Shown: positions 10,131 through 20,457 of the stretch, piece by piece
How positions within the stretch are numbered: position 1 is the first letter of the stretch
Layout of the letters: each line of letters begins with the position of its first letter
Assembly: GCA_949825065.1 (NCBI GenBank)
Contig: OX463855.1
Coordinates: forward strand, 40,434,301 to 40,498,300
From: Odontocerum albicorne
Taxonomy: Eukaryota > Arthropoda > Insecta > Trichoptera > Odontoceridae
Length of the DNA stretch: 64,000 nucleotides
Direction: 5' to 3'
Program-made: the position numbers and the translations under genes
The notes under the pieces: model-generated
What the model was told of the DNA's origin: nothing
The model's input: only the letters and a program-made list of their open reading frames with translations
Database searches by the model: none

Positions 10131-10837
10131 CAGTGTTCCCCAACCGGTGGTCCGCGGCCCGGTGCCGGGCCGCAGAGACTTTCCGCCGGGCCGCAAACAG
10201 TATGTCAAATTTCAAGAAATTCGCCATTCAAAAATATTAAATATAGGATATTTTCGCTTGCACGTTGACTTGTATTTTTAATAATTGTTAAATAAATATA
10301 ATTGGTATGATAATGTGACACAATGATCGCTGGTTTTCTCAGAATGGAGAGTCATAAATCTTCTTAGATACACTTAGGGAGAACGGAAATATTTGCTCTT
10401 GGATAGTGAACTCGGATACAAAACCCTACCTAAATATATTTCCAAGAATTTCATAATATATAATTGTTTTCATTTTGGAATGGACCGGTGAGAGTAACAG
10501 TACATACGAGTAAAATAATGTCAGAGACAGCACTGCAGCCAAGAATATTTAATATATTAGCAAAGATGCAACAGCAGGTTTCGCATTAGTTTGTTGAAAA
10601 ACCCCATTGTTTTTGTTAAATTTTAATTGTATCAGACAATGTTACAAATAAAATTGTAACTGTTATATGTATATTTGTTAATTATATTGTAGTTACACAC
10701 GAGCATGTCCATCTGTCACAATATAAGATTAAAAACATATTAAATAAAAAAACCATTTTTATTTCAGTATTAGTGGTCCGCGAATTTTTTTTCCTTTTTT
10801 TACCGGTCCACAGGTCTAAAAAGGTTGGGGAACACTG
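10131..10837. mobile_element. Non-autonomous hAT element with intact 8-bp TSD
   Basis: A 707-bp element starts cagtgttccccaacc and ends with its exact inverse ggttggggaacactg. It is flanked by a perfect 8-bp direct repeat, ctctagat, at 10123-10130 and 10838-10845. An 8-bp duplication and CAGxG-type ends are diagnostic of hAT transposons. The left subterminal region is GC-rich (gcggcccggtgccgggccgc). There is no transposase frame. The octamer TACGAGTA occurs inside at 10505-10512. Confidence 0.92.
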
Positions 10838-10845
10838 CTCTAGAT

Positions 10846-11292
10846 GACATATTTTTTGTGATCAAAAAAACTTTCGATGAGGTGTTGGGTAACTGAGATT
10901 ATAGAAAAGTAAAGCTAATTTTGTTGCAGGTTATAGAAAGTTAAGCTAATTTTGCTAAGGGTTGTTACAGTGCGCTGGAAAATGCTTGATGTATAAGTCT
11001 CAACGATTATTACTTGAGCGCATGTTATCATCAGAAGATAAAAACTGCAACGTTTTCGAAACGGTGGCATCATAACTCAAACTATGCGAAACAACACTCT
11101 GAAAGACATATAGTACAATGCAACTAAACTAAGTGTCTTTTTTGGGTTGCGAATCGAGTTCGAAACCTTCAGATGGAAGACAAGGTGCCAATGGAGCTCG
11201 TCTCAGAGGTGACTGGTGTGATGTCAGTGTAGGTTTTATGCATATTAATGTTCAATCTGTTTTTTTTTTTGGTGATCTTATCTAATAGCAGA
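10846..11292. other. No recognisable gene
   Basis: A short local duplication (gtaaagctaattttg / gttaagctaattttg) is visible at 10908-10960. I see no coding motif and no element ends. Confidence 0.4.
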
Positions 11293-11862
11293 ATGTTGGC
11301 GCCGTAGTCCAACAATTAGCATTCATGCTAAACAAGAAAGTCTGAGGTTCAATAATTAGCTTTATTAGCAAGCGCTTCTATTTCATTTCATTGTTGGTAT
11401 CTCTTTCTTCCTTTTAATGCTGGCACTATCATCGAGATGAAGGGAAAATGCAGACTCAGCAGAGACACATGACACGCATGGCAACTGATCAAATGTTCAC
11501 TATCCCTAGAGTTAAAACATACTTTGTCCAAAGTGAATATGCCTATTTAGCTCCCATGACATACAATGGAGTGCCGAATTGCCGCCGAAGTCCAACAATT
11601 AGCATTCATGCTAAACAAGAAAGTCTGAGGTTCAATGATTAGCTTTATTAGCAAGTTTCCTTTTCATTTGATTGTTGGTACCTCTTTCTTACTTTAAATG
11701 CTGGCACTATCATCGAGATGAAGGGAAGATGCAGACTCAGCAGAGACACATGACACGCATGGCAACTGATCAAATGTTCACTATCCCTAGAGTTAAAACA
11801 TAATTTGTCCAAAGTGAATATGCCTATTTAGCTCCCATGACATACAATGGAGTGCCGAATTC
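11293..11862 (+). repeat. Tandem duplication of ~287 bp (SINE-2 head plus Line-B RT end)
   Basis: Two adjacent units start cgccg(t/a)agtccaacaatta at 11298 and 11583. Each runs through a tRNA-like head (gtctgaggttcaat as a box B-like stretch) into the Line-B RT C-terminus (GKMQTQQRHMTRMATDQMF). They end at the same point, ggagtgccgaatt. Identity is very high, suggesting a recent duplication. The first unit ends where the second begins; only the second continues into the rest of Line-B. Confidence 0.8.
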
Positions 11863-12420
11863 AATAAAGGCAAAAGGAGGAAAACAATTTAGGCAGTCGA
11901 TCGGAGCGTGGTTGTTATTGCGACAGGAGTTTGAGTGCTTGGGCTCGCAAGAGGAATGACTTATGGAAAAGGTTTGTGTGAGTTCTTGAGTGTGGTGTTT
12001 TTTGTTGTTTTATATTTATATTTTTGTATAACTGTATATATTTTTTCTTTTGGTTTATGATTGTGTGCGGTATATTGTGGGGTGAATGTTTTGGTCTGTC
12101 TGGAGTGATGAAGTGTGAAAAGTTTGATTTCGCGTGATGTATACATATGTAACTGAGTGTCACTGTTTGTCAGATTGATGAGAATGTGCAACGGGTTTTT
12201 ACATAATCCAAAATCAGAAAGAATTATCGATTTATTTTATAATGCTATATGTCCTCAGTGAGATACAGGCAAAATCCTAGCTTAATGGGGACACGACAAA
12301 TGAAAGGCAACAAACCCAGATCCATTAAAATTGTGTGTCAGAATTCAATTACCTGTTGTTTTTCGCAAATGATGTATATTTCTTGTCATGAGTAAACTAA
12401 ATTTAAAAAAAATGCACAAT
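11640..12420 (+). mobile_element. Line-B LINE 3' end with UTR
   Basis: The RT C-terminus reads MTRMATDQMFTIPRVKT, then a stop, SEYAYLAPMTYNGVP and FRQSIGAWLLLRQEFE. This is a typical CR1/Jockey ORF2 end (fp.Prvkt.f.q....ylaP..yN.vP..I). A 3' UTR of about 480 bp follows. It finishes with the cagtgagatacaggcaaaat block and an A-rich tail. An in-frame stop after PRVKT and the missing 5' region make it inactive. Confidence 0.75.
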
Positions 12421-12494
12421 TGTTCATAAATTTAATTAAAAAGACAATAATTTAAATATTTTTTGGCAAACCATGTAACTAACTTGCTTGAGTC

Positions 12495-12570
12495 ACTTTT
12501 GTCTGGTTGGTTGGAATATATTGCCGCCAGGTAATAAGCCCGCAAGATTATTTTTACAATGAAGTGTTAA
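12495..12570 (+). mobile_element. Line-A-type 3' tail
   Basis: This short plus-strand copy of the Line-A terminus reads ttttgtctggttggttggaa, then gccgccaggtaataagcccg and caatgaagtgttaataaata. Nothing upstream of the tail is kept. Confidence 0.6.
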
Positions 12571-12587
12571 TAAATACATAAAACGTT

Positions 12588-12646
12588 GGAAAATTCTAGA
12601 AAAACGTGACTCTACTAAATTATTAGAAAAACGTGACTCTACTAAA
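12588..12646. repeat. Two-copy 28-bp direct repeat
   Basis: The phrase agaaaaacgtgactctacta occurs twice in tandem with only a few differing bases between units. Confidence 0.8.
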
Positions 12647-12829
12647 AGACGGAGGAAGTAATAACTTAAAGAAGAATAGAATAAAATGGATATCTATATT
12701 CTATGACTACCCCAATAGGGGAAAAAGCGTGACGGTGGCCACAGTTAGTACAAATTTCGCCAATACTCAATTCACAGCATATATTGCCTAGTACTGGCGA
12801 TATTACAGCTGTATGAGATGCTATAAATG

Positions 12830-13020
12830 CGGAGTGTAGCGGCGCAAGGACGGGAGGGGGGCTCCTTACACCGCGACACATTCGCGCCATACGAGCGAGG
12901 CAGCCAGTTTATGAATGGGTCTGCCGTTTCTCTCGCACCACCTATTCAGCCGTGAAGGCGGGAGAGGGAAGTCCGACCTAGTGTCGCCACTACAACTAAA
13001 TCGTTTGGAGGTGGCACGTA
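12830..13020. other. GC-rich island
   Basis: GC-rich DNA lies amid AT-rich flanks (gcgcaaggacgggagggggg, cgcgacacattcgcgccata, gaaggcgggagagggaagtc). A poly(A) run follows at 13030. No frame in it has a recognisable domain. It could be a promoter region or part of an element I do not recognise. Confidence 0.3.
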
Positions 13021-13184
13021 ACCTTTTGTGAAAAAAAAAAAAACAAAAATGTCAGAATAAATTTTACTTTAGAGGCAGTGATGGAAAATTTAAAAAATCG
13101 AGTTTCTACGGTTAAATTGTCAATATATTTTATTTATTTATTTACATGCCAATTAATTTATTGGATAAGGTTTTTCAAAGTGAT

Positions 13185-13409
13185 TTAACTTAAGATGATT
13201 ATGAATCACAGAGAGGACAGATCTTGACACTTTCCTATTCATCCTCCATATTCATACATCTAATCATGTACAATCTTCATTATTCATACTTTTCACTATA
13301 TCTTTCAAAATCAGCTCTATTTGGTCTAACCACATTTTCCTCGGTCTTCCTAACCCACGCACACCTCACACTTCTGCAAAGTTCAAGTTTCACTTTCATA
13401 CATATTTCC
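13185..13409 (-). mobile_element. Line-D fragment, rearranged
   Basis: Minus-strand Line-D phrases are visible: gagaggacagatcttgacac, ttggtctaaccacattttcc, cggtcttcctaacccacgca. Then, out of normal spacing, the upstream phrase caagtttcactttcatacat. The middle of the element is deleted. Confidence 0.55.
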
Positions 13410-13590
13410 ATGCTATATTTCCTCAGTGAGATACAGGTAAAAGTCTAGTTTACTGGGGACACGACAAATGAACGGCAACAAACCCAGATTCATTAAAATT
13501 GTGTGTCCAAATCAAATAACCTGTTTTTCGCAAATTACGTAATATATATTTGTTGTCATCTGTAAAATAAATACAAATAAATGTATCAAG
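13410..13590 (+). mobile_element. Line-B 3' tail
   Basis: This is the Line-B terminus on the plus strand (cagtgagatacaggtaaaag, gaacggcaacaaacccagat) ending in an AAATAAATA-type tail. It directly abuts minus-strand Line-D. Confidence 0.7.
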
Positions 13591-13659
13591 GTGGTCACCA
13601 ACATACCATAACGTATTGTCATTTTTACTACTCTTGATATTACGCGGTTGTTGTACTCG

Positions 13660-13924
13660 TATATAACATTAAGTGCTCCGTTTCCCTTATTCCTTCATTA
13701 CCCTTTTTTCAATGTCCCTTACAACTCGCCCGTCACACGTAAATATACTGCCGAGATAACATAACTCAGCAACATGTTCCAGTTTCTTTGAGCTAACCCA
13801 TACACCGCACATACGTTTTTAATCACACTTCTTTCTATAACCATAACCTTTGATTTCACTTCATTCATTTTCAAACCTTTTACTATACATCTCTCATATA
13901 GTTCACTTATCATATCCTTTGAAA
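13660..13924 (-). mobile_element. Line-D RT palm/thumb segment, left part
   Basis: The minus strand encodes DMISELYERC, GLKMNEVKSKVMVIER and further RT-like sequence. It aligns with the segment downstream of the DD motif at 6478-6669 (SNLISKLYER, VAKFKEVVIEK). It is interrupted by a hAT-like element at 13925 and continues at 14395. Confidence 0.6.
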
Positions 13925-14394
13925 CAAGAGTTCCCAAAGTGATCGATATCGACCCTCTGGGGTCGATTTGATTTTTCTAAGGGTCGATAGTTTTAATAAA
14001 AAAATTTGGGGGTCAACGACAGCAAAAATAAACCCCCTTACTTCTGCTATTTGTTTGTTACTTCAAAATATCTATGATTCCAATAGGTACCTAATTAAGA
14101 GTTTTGTACTTATTTTGAATTAACATATTTATTTCATAAATGTCAAAAGTTAAAAAAAACTCCTCATATTTTTTTGCTTTAATTTTCGTCAATTTCAATA
14201 TTAAATGTTGCACAAGATAATGCACTAATCCGTAGTCCTTTTATCTTTTTCAATCTTTAATTACAAGTGATTAAAATAAAAAGTTTGATATCTAGTGAAA
14301 TATTTAATATCGAGAACTGTACAAACTTATTAATTTGAGTAAGTAAAGTAAATGACTAAAGGGTCGACGGTTTTAAAAGTTTGCCGAGCTCTTG
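13925..14394. mobile_element. Non-autonomous hAT-like element
   Basis: A 470-bp element begins caagagttcccaaagt and ends with the partial inverse actt..gagctcttg-type end (tttgccgagctcttg). It is flanked by an 8-bp duplication with one mismatch, ctttgaaa (13917-13924) and ctttaaaa (14395-14402). The subterminal repeats ggggtcgat/gggtcgat suggest binding sites. It has no coding capacity. The TSD length and end sequence argue for hAT. Confidence 0.72.
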
Positions 14395-14510
14395 CTTTAA
14401 AATGTCTTCATTTTCAGCAAATATAACCATATCTACATACAGAAGTCCACATATGTTACATTAACTTTAAAGCGAATTCGCAGGTAGATACTTTTTAAAA
14501 CCATTAAAGC
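14395..14510 (-). mobile_element. Line-D RT segment, right part
   Basis: On the minus strand this reads DMVIFAENEDIL, the YADD-motif region, and joins without loss to DMISELYERC on the other side of the hAT-like insertion. Confidence 0.6.
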
Positions 14511-15044
14511 AAAATCAATATTATTATCAACAACCAACAGTTAAGCACCACGGTGAATCGGGACTTTTTATAGCCAACAAGTGTTCCCGCTTATGAATGA
14601 AGCGTGTGTCTCCTTCTGGCGGGGCCTCTCGCTTACACCCCCGCCCGTTCCCCGACCGACAAACAAGAAGTAAGGAAGTCACCAGGGCCGGACCGCATAA
14701 TTACTTATCAACGCCCTCAATCAATATACACTTGAGGCAAACACAGTGTTTGAGGACAAATAATATACGAGATCTGACGAAGCAAGACAAATGGTCGAAA
14801 TGGGATTTTGCTGTTGAACCCTTCATTGGAATATTTCTTCCTAAGAATTGACATTTTGTCCTTGGCAAAAAAAAAACAATATTTATCTTTGAACAAGAAT
14901 ATTTTAAGATAAGATAAGAGAGCGTTTTGTTTTTTACAAACACTTTATATAATGAATTCGTAGAATATTTCATATCGACTGTATTTAATAATGTTTTACG
15001 TATATAGTACATATATATATATATATCATTAAGCCGTGTCTATT
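14511..15044. other. Unrecognised, with a GC-rich patch
   Basis: At 14600-14700 a GC-rich patch (cacccccgcccgttccccga, accagggccggaccgc) weakly resembles 18855-18915. A (TA)n run is at 15010-15024. The open frames here show no domain. Confidence 0.3.
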
Positions 15045-15163
15045 GTGGGTTAGGCAGAAAGGATGGATCGTCATACTTTCCAGCCCAAGCATACAACACA
15101 CTTTTCTCCGTATTCTACCATGTCGTCATGCACAATCTTCTATTATTTATCCTTCTTACTTAA

Positions 15164-15790
15164 CACTTCCCTTACGGTGATAAAATTGAAACGCGCGCTC
15201 CGGTGTTGGGTAGTGAGTACGCGATCAAAAATTAGCGATTTTAAATCGGTAAAATAAGAACATTCATATTTAATCCCCTTAATTAATTATAATTGAAGTT
15301 AAAAATTATAATAATTGACATTTATTTGCTGAAAACATTAAAAAATCATCTGGCAACGCTCACGGAACGGGCGTAGATCTAGTCTCGTTGCCAGCTCAAC
15401 AGCTACTGCGGCGCGGCAGGGTTGGTGGCTAACCCGGGCGTGGCTTACACTTGCGAGGTTGAGACAATTGAGCTCCTCGCTATTCAGTGAAGTATGCAAA
15501 AGTGAGATGCGAATATAGTGTCGCGCTTCCCGCATACTCTTCACCTATCGTCAAGACCCAAGATCGAGGCACTCACAGTGTTTAAATGCGAATTTGTTTC
15601 CGATATTCAGAAAATACTTACGATGTAGTCGATAAATTCTGATTATTATTAATATTATTTTTTAAATCAATGCGTAAATATATTATGGAGGAAAACCTAA
15701 AATCTTAACTTTGTATTTATTATATTTATAGAGATATTGATGGTTATTAGAAGCAACGTGTAGAAGATACCCAACACAGGGAAGGAAAGG
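15164..15790. mobile_element. TTAA-flanked piggyBac-like element, copy 1
   Basis: A 627-bp element has TTAA on both sides (15160-15163, 15791-15794). The ends are cacttcccttacggtg on the left and cacagggaaggaaagg on the right. The flanks belong to one interrupted Line-D. The interior diverges from the copies at 31.2 and 43.5 kb but keeps gcgatttt aaatcgg and the region near the right end. No transposase is encoded. Confidence 0.75.
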
Positions 15791-15953
15791 TTAACTTTCT
15801 TTCAAAATCTGGTCCACTTGACCCAGCCAAATGTTCTTGGTCTACATTTTCCAGGTACATCTTGCATTCTGACTTATATATGTACTTGTTTGGTCCTTCT
15901 TTCGTTATTAATTCTCTCCACATCTCTAAACCACATTTAAGTTCCTATCTTAA

Positions 15954-16527
15954 CCCTTCCTTCCCTGTGATGTGTAACTAGTACACATTGCTTCTAAAAA
16001 CTTAAATATCTCTATAAATATAATATATACTGGGTTCAGATAATAGATATTCCTCCGTAATACATTTACACATTGAATGAAAAAAATAATATTAATAATA
16101 ATGAGCACTTATCGGCGACATCAGAAATATTTTGTGAAAATCGGGAATCAATTCACCTATACAATCAAACGTGTGCCAGTGTGTGACGTTGGTATATTAT
16201 TTCTATAAAACCGCTATAGGTGAGGAAGCGACGCTATGCACGTCTCACTCTCACTCTACTTCGGGGTATGAAAACGCAAGAAATAGAATCTCAGTTCGCT
16301 CGCTTCAGTAGCTTTCGGGCATCCATTTGAGGTGGTCGCTTCGCCCGTTTTGTGAACGCCAGCCGATGTTTTTTTCATGTTTTCAGCAATTAAATTTCAA
16401 TTATTATCACTTTTGACTTCAAATTCAATTAATTTATGCAATTGGCTATGAACATTCTTAATTTTCCTATTTTAAATCGCTCATTTTTACAGGTGTATTG
16501 AATACACAGCACCGGAACGGCCGGGTT
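15954..16527. mobile_element. piggyBac-like element, copy 2, inverted and end-deleted
   Basis: It starts after TTAA (15950-15953) with cccttccttccctgtg. It then reads as the inverse of the 31.2-kb copy, including tgtgtaactagtacacattg and gagcgaac..-type sequence. The far end breaks off at gcaccggaacgg before the expected terminal repeat, although TTAA is present at 16528-16531. Confidence 0.7.
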
Positions 16528-17186
16528 TTAATTTCTAATATATATGTTATTGTATATTCCGCCATTTCTTAATACATTGACAATCCACATTTTTTTCTTA
16601 GCGCACGTATCCATCCACAGCATTAATCTGACTTGTGTTAAGTCCAAGATTCACCATCATACGTCAAGGTTGGCCCCGACACACTATAATGTATTGTAAT
16701 TTTTGTCAGTATTAGAAATTAGATGAATATTCCTTATGAAATTTATTTACACATAAATATTATTACACCGTGACCCTTATGGGGTAGACAGAGAGGATAC
16801 GTCTTTATATTTTTCTATCCAAGCACACAACTCTCGCCTTCTCCGCATCCATACATCTCGTCAAGAACAATCTTCTAGTATTCATAATTCCCACTTAACT
16901 CTCTTTTAAAAAAATGGTCACTTGAACCACCAAAATATTCGTCGATCTAACTCAGTGTTTCCTAAACTTGTTTGGGGGTATCACCCTTTTTAGAGCTGTA
17001 CATCACTGTACAAAGACTGTAGGATAGGGGGATGGCTGCCGCTCGATACTAGGAGATTTCAGCTCACTTTATGCTTTTCCGGTGAAAAGTAGCAGGGTAA
17101 AGAAATTCCTCTTTAGCAGGTAGAAGTTGTTCGTAAGTAAAAGGCAGCAGACTGAAGTGAACTAAGAATGTATTTTTGGTGTTTTG

Positions 17187-17343
17187 TGCTCCTTATGTGC
17201 GGCCAATCGCTCATCGTAAGCGCCTATTTTCGCCCGCGCATGCCGTCATGACTTGCGAGATATCACATATCTCGCACATTTTCGCATGCATGGGCCGACC
17301 GACTTTTGATACTAACTCGCGCGAAGGCCGCGCATAAGGAACA
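17187..17343. mobile_element. Small element with nested inverted repeats
   Basis: The outer arms tgctccttatgtgcggcc (17187-17204) and ggccgcgcataaggaaca (17326-17343) are inverted repeats with 16 of 18 positions matching. Inside is a perfect hairpin, tgcgagatat cac atatctcgca. There is no coding capacity. No clear target duplication was found, so the superfamily is unknown. Confidence 0.55.
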
Positions 17344-17513
17344 TTTCGTTACGGTCGATACACAGCAAGTACATCAACAAAACAAGAAAATAAATAAATC
17401 AAATGATTTGGGTGACGTATACGTCCGATACAAGAGCATATATTTTATCACTTTTTTCTTCATTCATTCGTTATACATGCCCAAAATATCTCAGAGTGAT
17501 ATTCTTGATCTTA

Positions 17514-18029
17514 GGCCGAGGCCACACCAACTTCGTTAGGTACCAAGCTAGGTTTTAGGTGATTCATATACTAGGTGACTTCATCTTGGCCACACCAAAG
17601 TGTTTCGCACAAATTCATTTGACATTTGGGAGCGGTTGAGTCAACAAACGATGCCACTCTCAAAACTAACCAATTTCATTACAGCTTACCATCTTTATTT
17701 ACTTCCTGTACAACATCATTCCAAAGTGATTTTATTACAGGTACATTTTTGTATAATTTACTCGATGTGTTCCACAAAGGCTCCCTTTTATACACAGCTG
17801 TTATTAAAACTTCCGCTATCTTGTAAAATCACGGTGACACAATAAAATTAACCAACACGTCTGTTCGCTAGGAGATTCACTCGGTGACTAATCGTCAAGT
17901 AGCGGGGAGCGAAGCGTGCAGTGTAGTCATTGCGATAGTATGCGGTGTGTTGGTTCGCTAGGATATGTCGCCTAACTCGCAACGTAGCTCTAAGCACCAA
18001 GCGACGCTCCTACCTGTATGGTCTCGGCC
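17514..18029. mobile_element. PIF/Harbinger-like MITE with TTA duplication
   Basis: The 516-bp element starts ggccgaggccacacca and ends with the inverse-type tggtctcggcc. TTA lies on each side (17511-17513 and 18030-18032). The flanks join to restore the Line-D phrase in which other copies read cttcatcttacttaacacat, giving an empty-site comparison in the window. A 3-bp TTA duplication with GGCC-type ends fits PIF/Harbinger. It has no transposase. Confidence 0.75.
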
Positions 18030-18055
18030 TTACTGAATGCATCAGCAAAACAAAC

Positions 18056-19270
18056 GAACAAATGTATGTATTTATATTGAATACTGGACAACGTGAAAGT
18101 ATAAGGATAGAAAAATATTAGAGAGAAAAGAAGAAAGAGGCTACTTATGACAGTAGAAATGGATCAAATGGTGGGAGAACAGGATAACGAGTATATATTC
18201 AACAATGACCTCTTCTTCTTCCTAGTGTCATGTCAGGTCCCACAACGTTGACTATCAACTGAGAGTAGGCATTTTTGTCCCCAGCAGCCAGAAAAAGGTC
18301 CCCAACGCTCCTTATACCAGTTCAATCACGTATATTGCGGAGCCCGGATATTTGCCTCCTGACAACACCTCTTCGACCCTCTATCTTGCATTGGAGAATG
18401 AACTCTTACTAACATCTAATTGACAGTTAATGTAATAATATTCACGTTTTTATTTCATTAAATGTAAATTACAATTAAAACCAGTCCTGGAGAAGTTAAA
18501 TAAACACAGAAATCATTCTTTGTTATTCGGTTGATCAGATCTCGACAATTCAATGTGTTGTTTATTGCGGTAAATTGACAAGAAAAACCACATATACATT
18601 TTTTTTATTCTCAGCTGGTGCTTCGACACTTGTTCTTTATTCCTTTAACAAAGTGCTTAACAAAGTGCTTAACAAAGTGGACGATATCACCCACTGAAGG
18701 GCCATGGATACCGATACAATCCGGAGAGGATCTCGGATGCAATTGAAGGAGTCTAATAATTTACGTATCAAATCCTTGAAGGATCCGATTCTGCCCTGGT
18801 TGTACCGGATACCAGCCAGGTGTCTACAAATCGGGAGTAAAAAATCCCTAACGACATCCCCACGCCCTTCTCCGCCCGACCGTCATACTACGGGGAAGGA
18901 AGTGGTCGCCCCCTCCAGCCCTCGTAGTAACTCATGAATGGGAGCCCCAAATCTCGGTGCAGTCGGCCTGCAGTGAAGGATTCTCTATTGTCCTGCAGAT
19001 AACTTACGAGTATACCGGGAGTTCCCCTGATATTAATCTTTTCCCTGCCAGGTATGGAGTAGGTGATATATACATATAGACCAGACATTTAATTGTAGAA
19101 AAAAAATTAAAGCCAAGTCGGATCCCATGACGGTTCGATGGTTGACAATCATAATCGATCAGAAGAGATTGCCTATCTTATAATCTCTAATACAAATCTT
19201 GATTATTGTCGACGAGAAGAGGTTATTCGTCTTGTTTAGATTCATCTCGAGGAATCTATCTGGAATTGGT
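18056..19270. other. Unrecognised region
   Basis: The stretch holds a possible minus-strand LINE scrap near 18208-18380 (cttcttcttcctagtgtcat, with LAAGDKNAYSQL in translation), two direct copies of aacaaagtgctt near 18650-18680, and a GC-rich patch at 18845-18930. No gene is supported. TACGAGTA lies at 19005-19012. Confidence 0.35.
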
Positions 19271-19273
19271 GGT

Positions 19274-19376
19274 ATGTACCTATGCCAGACGTTTTTGTAC
19301 CTATGCCAGACGTTTTTTGACCTGTACCTATGCCAGACGTTTTTTGACCTGTATCTATGCCAGACGTTTTTTGACA
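19274..19376. repeat. 27-bp tandem repeat, 4 copies
   Basis: The unit is gtacctatgccagacgtttt plus ttgacct; the first unit is shorter. It abuts the 33-bp array that starts 60 bp downstream but shares no sequence with it. Confidence 0.9.
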
Positions 19377-19430
19377 TTTTTATTTTCAAAAATAAAATAG
19401 CGTTATAATAAGTTTAAATTTTATAACTCC

Positions 19431-20097
19431 CTTTTTGTTGGTGTTCTGTTATATTTTATACATCTTTTGTTGGTGGTCTGTTATATTATATATCTCTTTT
19501 TGTTGGTGTACTGTTATATTTTATATCTCTTTTTGTTGGTGCTCTGTTATATTTTATAGCTCATTTTGTTGGCGTTCTGTTATATTCGATGCCTCTTTTT
19601 GTTGGTGTTACGTTATATTTGATGCCTCTTTTTGTTGGCGTTCTGTTATATTTGATACCTCTTTTTGTTGGTGTTCTGTTATATTTGATGCCTTTTTTTG
19701 TTGGCGTTCTGTTATATTTGATGCCTTTTTTTGTTGGCGTTCTGTTATATTTGATGCCTTTTTTTGTTGGTGTTCTGTTATATTTAATGCCTCTTTTTGT
19801 TGGTGTTGCGTTATATTTGATGCCTCTTTTTGTTGGCGATCTGTTATATTTGATGCCTCTTTTTGTTGGTGTTACGTTATATTTGATGCCTCTTTTTGTT
19901 GGCGATCTGTTATATTTGATGCCTCTTTTTGTTGGTGTTACGTTATATTTGATGCCTCTTTTTGTTGGCGTTCCGTTATATTTGATGCCTCTTTTTGTTG
20001 GTGTTCTGTTATATTTGATGCCTCTTTTTGTTGGTGTTATCTTATATTTTATGCCGCTTTTTGTTGGTGTTCTGTTATATTTTATGCCTCTTTTTGA
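19431..20097. repeat. 33-bp minisatellite, about 20 copies
   Basis: The unit is ctctttttgttggtgttctg plus ttatatttgatgc. Because 33 is divisible by three, two plus frames stay open (220 and 173 codons) and encode 11-residue repeats such as FCWCSVIFDAS and PLFVGVLLYLM. Variation between units is the same at all codon positions and indifferent to frame, so I treat the frames as by-products. Edge units are more diverged than central ones. Confidence 0.92.
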
Positions 20098-20439
20098 TAA
20101 AATTCAATGATTTTATTATTGTATGGAAATTAAATTCAGGGTTGTCACTACACTGTACAAGAAATGTAAAACTACACAACGCAATGCACAAATTTCATTT
20201 TATTCTTAACACGAAATTTCATTAATACATAATCAAAGATTACCATTTTTTACATAAGTAAAAAAATATTAAATTAGCCTTAAATAAACCATTTTAAATA
20301 AACTTTTACGACACACGAGATAAATGGTGTCAAAAAATATTGCGACACAAATAACTAATACATTATTGGGAATCTACTCAACAAAAAACTACTGATGTGC
20401 TAACCCTAGTGATATACGAGTATAACGACTGTCGCTATA

Positions 20440-20457
20440 CGAGGCGTATCCAGAAAG
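20440..20457 (+). mobile_element. Mariner terminal-repeat fragment
   Basis: The sequence cgaggcgtatccagaaag, preceded by TA, matches the end of the mariner at 60.4 kb. It is followed immediately by a PLE tail, so only the terminal repeat survives. Confidence 0.6.

Larger units (their letters stand above)
15045..16690 (-). mobile_element. Line-D copy split by two piggyBac-like elements
   Basis: Three minus-strand Line-D pieces lie in consistent order: 15045-15160 (3' tail phrases), 15795-15949 (GRPRKVWLD to GHVERM region) and about 16530-16690 (upstream, with agcgcacgtatccatccaca). Each gap is exactly a TTAA-bounded element. The LINE itself is degenerate. Confidence 0.7.
16750..18055 (-). mobile_element. 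Second Line-D copy, carrying several insertions
   Basis: Minus-strand Line-D phrases lie at 16765-16955 (3' tail), 17410-17510 (cttcattcattcgttataca, cccaaaatatctcagagtga) and 18030-18050 (atgcatcagc). Between them are a stretch beginning with a hAT-like end (cagtgtttcctaaact at 16953) and a PIF-like element at 17514. Confidence 0.6.

Noticed and set aside
16953..17045. Complete hAT element starting cagtgtttcctaaact
   Set aside because: No matching inverted end or 8-bp duplication could be found downstream, so only a possible end fragment is noted.
19435..20110. Open frames of 220 and 173 codons
   Set aside because: They overlap in two frames of the 33-bp array. Both stay open for the same trivial reason and neither shows coding-type variation.
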